This document shows positions 61,090 to 64,000 of a stretch of DNA of 64,000 nt, in pieces. The stretch lies in the NCBI RefSeq assembly GCF_025252405.1, contig NZ_CP104307.1, positions 5,039,311 to 5,103,310 of the forward strand, written 5' to 3'. The notes under the pieces are model-generated. The model was not told the origin of the DNA, did no database searches, and saw only the letters and a list, made by a program, of their open reading frames with translations. The translations under genes were made by a program, and so were the position numbers. The stretch's first letter is position 1, and each line of letters begins with the position of its first letter. This DNA is from Flavobacterium sp. TR2 (GTDB lineage: Bacteria; Bacteroidota; Bacteroidia; Flavobacteriales; Flavobacteriaceae).

Positions 61090-62139
61090 GTGAATATACA
61101 TGAAAAATATATAAAACGCTGCATAGAACTGGCACAAAATGGGCTTGGAACAACATATCCGAATCCTATGGTGGGCAGCGTAATTGTTTATGATGGCCAA
61201 ATTATCGGCGAAGGCTGGCACCAGAAGGCTGGCGAGCCTCATGCAGAGGTAAATGCCGTAAATTCTGTGAAAGATAAATCACTGCTGAAAAAGGCTACAA
61301 TTTATGTAAGCTTAGAACCTTGCAGCCATTTTGGAAAAACGCCTCCGTGCTGTGATTTGATTATTGCAAATGAAATTCCGAATGTCGTTGTAGGAACTGT
61401 AGATCCTAATGAAAAAGTAGCTGGAAAAGGCATTTTGAAATTAATTGAAGCTGGAGCAAATGTTACCGTTGGAGTTTTAGAAAATGAATGCAACGAATTG
61501 AACAAGCGCTTTTTTACTTTTCATCAAAAAAAGAGACCTTATGTTATCTTAAAATGGGCAGAAAGTCTGGATGGATTTTTGGCTCCCGAAAAAGCTGGCA
61601 ATCAAGATCGAAAACCCGTTTGGATTACCAATCAATATTCAAGACAATTGGTTCATAAATGGCGGACTGAGGAGCAGGCTATTTTGGTCGGAACACAAAC
61701 TGTAGTTGATGATAATCCGAAATTAAATGCCAGAGATTGGAACGGAAATAACCCTACGAGAATTGCCATAGATCGAAATAACAGAATTGATCCTGACAGT
61801 TTTATTTTTGATGATACTGTAAAAACTATTGTTTTTTCTGGTGAAATCGAAAAACCATCAAAAGGGAGCACACAGTTTGAGGCAATCGATTTCAGCAGAA
61901 ATATTGTGCCTCAGATTTTAGATGTTTTATACCAAAATCAAATTCAATCTGTAATTATTGAAGGCGGAAGACAAACGCTTCAATCTTTTATTGATGAAAA
62001 TCTTTGGGATGAAGCACGCATTTTTATCGGGAAAACAAGTTTTTCAAACGGAACAGTAGCCCCAAATATTTTGAGAAAAAACAGCATCAAAACCAATATT
62101 TTAAGCGACGAACTAATACAGATTAAAAATCATGATTAA
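61090..62139 (+). CDS. ribD: Bifunctional riboflavin deaminase/reductase RibD
   Basis: A 349-residue enzyme carrying out two steps of riboflavin synthesis. The N-terminal deaminase has the zinc site GEPHAEVNAV and EPCSHFGKTPPCCDLII; the C-terminal reductase includes YVILKWAESLDG, RTEEQAILVGTQTVVDDNPKLNARDW and VIIEGGRQTLQSFI. The GTG start at 61090 fits the usual N-terminus NIHEKYIKRCIELA, and there is no later candidate before the conserved domain. The next gene overlaps its end by 8 bp. Confidence 0.95.
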   Translation: MNIHEKYIKRCIELAQNGLGTTYPNPMVGSVIVYDGQIIGEGWHQKAGEPHAEVNAVNSVKDKSLLKKATIYVSLEPCSHFGKTPPCCDLIIANEIPNVVVGTVDPNEKVAGKGILKLIEAGANVTVGVLENECNELNKRFFTFHQKKRPYVILKWAESLDGFLAPEKAGNQDRKPVWITNQYSRQLVHKWRTEEQAILVGTQTVVDDNPKLNARDWNGNNPTRIAIDRNNRIDPDSFIFDDTVKTIVFSGEIEKPSKGSTQFEAIDFSRNIVPQILDVLYQNQIQSVIIEGGRQTLQSFIDENLWDEARIFIGKTSFSNGTVAPNILRKNSIKTNILSDELIQIKNHD

Positions 62140-62734
62140 TGCTATCATTTTTGATTTCGGAGATATTTTCATCAATTTAGACAAACCTGCTACAATTTCT
62201 GGACTTCAAAAACTAGGAATGAAGGAATGGAATAGTGAATTTGAACAATTGAATCTTTCTTTTGAAGTGGGCGCTATTTCTCCAGAAGATTTCGTTGGCG
62301 GCTTTCAAAAACAATTGCCAAATGCTTCAAAAGAAAAAATTTTAAAAGCGTGGAATGCTGTTTTGGCAGATTTTCCTTTTTATCGTTTAGAATTTCTGCA
62401 GGAATTATCAAAAAAATACCGTTTGTTTCTGTTAAGCAATACCGATTCTATCCACATCAATACTTTTGAAAAGAAAAGCGGCGTTTCTTTCTACAAGGAT
62501 TTTTACGCCTGTTTTGAAAAAGTTTATTTTTCGTTTGATATCGGAATGAGAAAACCAGACCCGAAAATTTATCAGTTTGTTCTTGAACAAAATAACCTGA
62601 CCGCTGAAAATACTTTATTCGTTGACGATAAAACGGAAAATACAGACAGTGCTGCGGCTCTTGGAATTAAAGTCTGGAATCTTCAAGTTGGCAAAGAAGA
62701 TGTTGTAGATCTTTTTAAAAAGAACATAATTTAG
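62132..62734 (+). CDS. HAD-family phosphatase
   Basis: A 200-residue haloacid dehalogenase-like hydrolase: motif I IIFDFGDIFINLD, motif II LLSNTD, Lys in GMRKPDPKIY and motif IV FVDDKTENTDSAAALGI. It resembles the YihX-type group (alpha-D-glucose-1-phosphate or FMN phosphatases). Overlap with ribD suggests coupled translation, so a role as the missing phosphatase of riboflavin synthesis is possible; this is inference. Confidence 0.88.
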   Translation: MINAIIFDFGDIFINLDKPATISGLQKLGMKEWNSEFEQLNLSFEVGAISPEDFVGGFQKQLPNASKEKILKAWNAVLADFPFYRLEFLQELSKKYRLFLLSNTDSIHINTFEKKSGVSFYKDFYACFEKVYFSFDIGMRKPDPKIYQFVLEQNNLTAENTLFVDDKTENTDSAAALGIKVWNLQVGKEDVVDLFKKNII

Positions 62735-62744
62735 AATACTGCTT

Positions 62745-63377
62745 TTGGAAATTAACGATACTTATCAAACTATTGCATCTGCATCTGAAGAAATACTGTT
62801 TAAAGAAAAAGGCAGCAAGTTCTTTGGATACGCATTCCCAATAGATCATGAAGACGAGGTAAAACCCATTATTGAAGACCTCAAAAAACAGCATCCCCAT
62901 GCTGTGCACTATTGTTATGCGTACCAAATTGGAGTCGGAAATAAAATTTCGTATCGCGCCAACGATGACGGCGAGCCAAGCAACACGGCAGGCGCACCTA
63001 TTTACGGTCAGATACAATCTTTTGGAGTAACTAACGTTCTTGTTGTAGTTGTTCGTATTTTTGGCGGAGTCAAATTGGGCGTTGGCGGTTTAATTTCTGC
63101 CTACAGAACCACTGCTCAACAAACTTTGGAAATTTGCGAGATTGTTGAAAAAACTATTGATGTCGAGTTTTTAATTTCTTTTGATTACAAAAACATGAAT
63201 AAAGTTATGCGGGTTATCAAAGAAAAGAAATTAGAAATCGTCTCTCAAGAAATGGAAATGGATGAAATTTCAGGATTGCCAATTGGCAAAATTGTGACAA
63301 AAACGAGAAAAAAAAATGCCGAAACGGTGTTCAGCATTTTTGATTTAATGTTCGAAATTGATATTAAATTAGTATAA
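62745..63377 (+). CDS. YigZ/IMPACT family protein
   Basis: A 210-residue protein. The N-terminal UPF0029 domain has EKGSKFFGYAFPIDHEDEV, HAVHYCYAYQIG and the signature NDDGEPSNTAGAPIYGQIQSFGVTNVLVVVVRIFGGVKLGVGGLI; the C-terminal DUF1949 domain follows. In E. coli YigZ and in eukaryotic IMPACT the role is linked to translation or proteolysis regulation but is unsettled. The start is a TTG at 62745; family N-termini begin MEINDTYQTI or similar. It lies 10 bp after the phosphatase gene. Confidence 0.9.
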   Translation: MEINDTYQTIASASEEILFKEKGSKFFGYAFPIDHEDEVKPIIEDLKKQHPHAVHYCYAYQIGVGNKISYRANDDGEPSNTAGAPIYGQIQSFGVTNVLVVVVRIFGGVKLGVGGLISAYRTTAQQTLEICEIVEKTIDVEFLISFDYKNMNKVMRVIKEKKLEIVSQEMEMDEISGLPIGKIVTKTRKKNAETVFSIFDLMFEIDIKLV

Positions 63378-63402
63378 ATTAACATCAAAATCGCATTCAT
63401 TT

Positions 63403-63813
63403 TCACAATTCGTCAAGCGATTTGAAGATGTCCAAAATGTATTCTGGAGGAGCTGTCGGACGACCCGTTTTTAACGCAACAAATACTAAAATAAATGTCG
63501 CAGTTGTTAATAACTCATTTGCCTCATTATAGATTGCGCAGTCAAATTCGATCTTCACAGAAGAGTGACTTTTGAAAGTGGTGTGAATTGTCAAAAGCTC
63601 ATCATATCTTGCCGATTTTTTGTAATTGATATTCATATTGACAATTGGAAGACCAATTCCGCTTTCTTCCATGCTTTTATACGAAACCCCTTTATTTCTA
63701 AGCCATTCCACGCGTCCAATCTCAAAATAAGGGATATAATTTCCGTGATAAACGACTCCCATTTGGTCTGTTTCTGAGTAACGAACTCGCACTTGAGTCT
63801 GATGATTTTTCAT
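63403..63813 (-). CDS. Acyl-CoA thioesterase, YbgC/FadM-like (4HBT family)
   Basis: A 136-residue hotdog-fold thioesterase. The 4HBT catalytic motif is visible as VRYSETDQMGVVYHGNYIPYFEIGRVEWLR, with Asp (TDQMG) as catalytic residue. It hydrolyses acyl-CoA or acyl-ACP; the acyl chain is unknown. Convergent with the YigZ gene. Confidence 0.93.
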   Translation of the reverse strand: MKNHQTQVRVRYSETDQMGVVYHGNYIPYFEIGRVEWLRNKGVSYKSMEESGIGLPIVNMNINYKKSARYDELLTIHTTFKSHSSVKIEFDCAIYNEANELLTTATFILVFVALKTGRPTAPPEYILDIFKSLDEL

Positions 63814-64000
63814 TTATAAAATATTAAAAAAATTCGAATTTAAAAAGCCGTATTACGACTTTTTTTTATAAAATTAGATACCAAAATATTTTTTTTTACA
63901 GAATTTTGTTCACATATTTGTTATCCCGAAATACGGAATAAAATTGCTCCTTTTTTATTAGGAGAATCTTTATAACAATAATAAAAATTTATCTGAATTT
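63814..64000. other. AT-rich region at window end, no gene seen
   Basis: 187 bp, mostly A/T, with a weak AAAAAGCCG / CGACTTTTT hairpin, CATATTTG (one base off the -7 consensus) and TTATCCCGA, which partly resembles a DnaA box. It is the upstream region of the thioesterase gene and perhaps also of a plus-strand gene beyond the window. Confidence 0.5.

Overview
The window is AT-rich chromosomal DNA of a Bacteroidota bacterium, almost certainly a Flavobacterium or close relative. This rests on secretion signals ending in AQ, a SecA without a C-terminal zinc motif, a DnaJ with half of the usual zinc repeats, SusC-style plug modules, many A-rich leaders without Shine-Dalgarno sites, and repeated matches to the Bacteroidota promoter -7 element TAnnTTTG. 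There is no phage, insertion sequence, CRISPR array or rRNA. One tRNA gene (Trp) is present. Most genes are core or conserved accessory chromosomal genes.

Layout, 1-16 kb: a truncated methyltransferase tail, a secreted pyocin-knob protein, a lipoprotein, a LolD-type ATPase, a cobalamin adenosyltransferase, secA, and a metal-type uptake group (small Cys protein, TonB receptor, PepSY membrane protein). Then come trmH and a reverse-strand cassette of APS kinase, Asp/Asn beta-hydroxylase and sulfotransferase. 16-31 kb: a cysteine-free sirtuin, a sterol-desaturase-like protein, purB, a CPA2 antiporter, a 1-Cys peroxiredoxin, an AEC carrier, a Crp-like regulator, a YwnA/YwnB-like pair sharing an 18-bp motif, meaB, a tandem REP-like array, an LtaS-like phosphoglycerol transferase and a MATE exporter.

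31-47 kb: outer-membrane proteins, a LytS/LytTR two-component system, a prolyl oligopeptidase, and an ECF sigma operon whose three downstream proteins all carry a TonB/SusC plug-like module without a beta-barrel, one of them fused to a YfbK-type von Willebrand A domain. Then come a LURP-one protein, an SDR reductase and mtaB. 47-64 kb: acetyltransferases, a Cof phosphatase, a single-domain DEAD-type protein, a sigma-54 activator lacking a DNA-binding domain, a NatAB-type exporter, grpE-dnaJ, tRNA-Trp, hisS, a MacB-type permease, prmC, ribD and housekeeping enzymes.

The most unusual signals are: (1) the sigma/plug/VWA operon; (2) the PAPS-hydroxylase-sulfotransferase cassette; (3) a recurring pattern in which gene 3' ends are duplicated next to, or run into, intergenic repeat elements (purB, the 44.6-kb gene, the LtaS-like gene, meaB, the antiporter, the NatA-like ATPase); (4) the reduced proteins (HTH-less NtrC type, half-helicase, cysteine-free sirtuin). 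Functional calls rest on motif recognition by eye; no database search was run.
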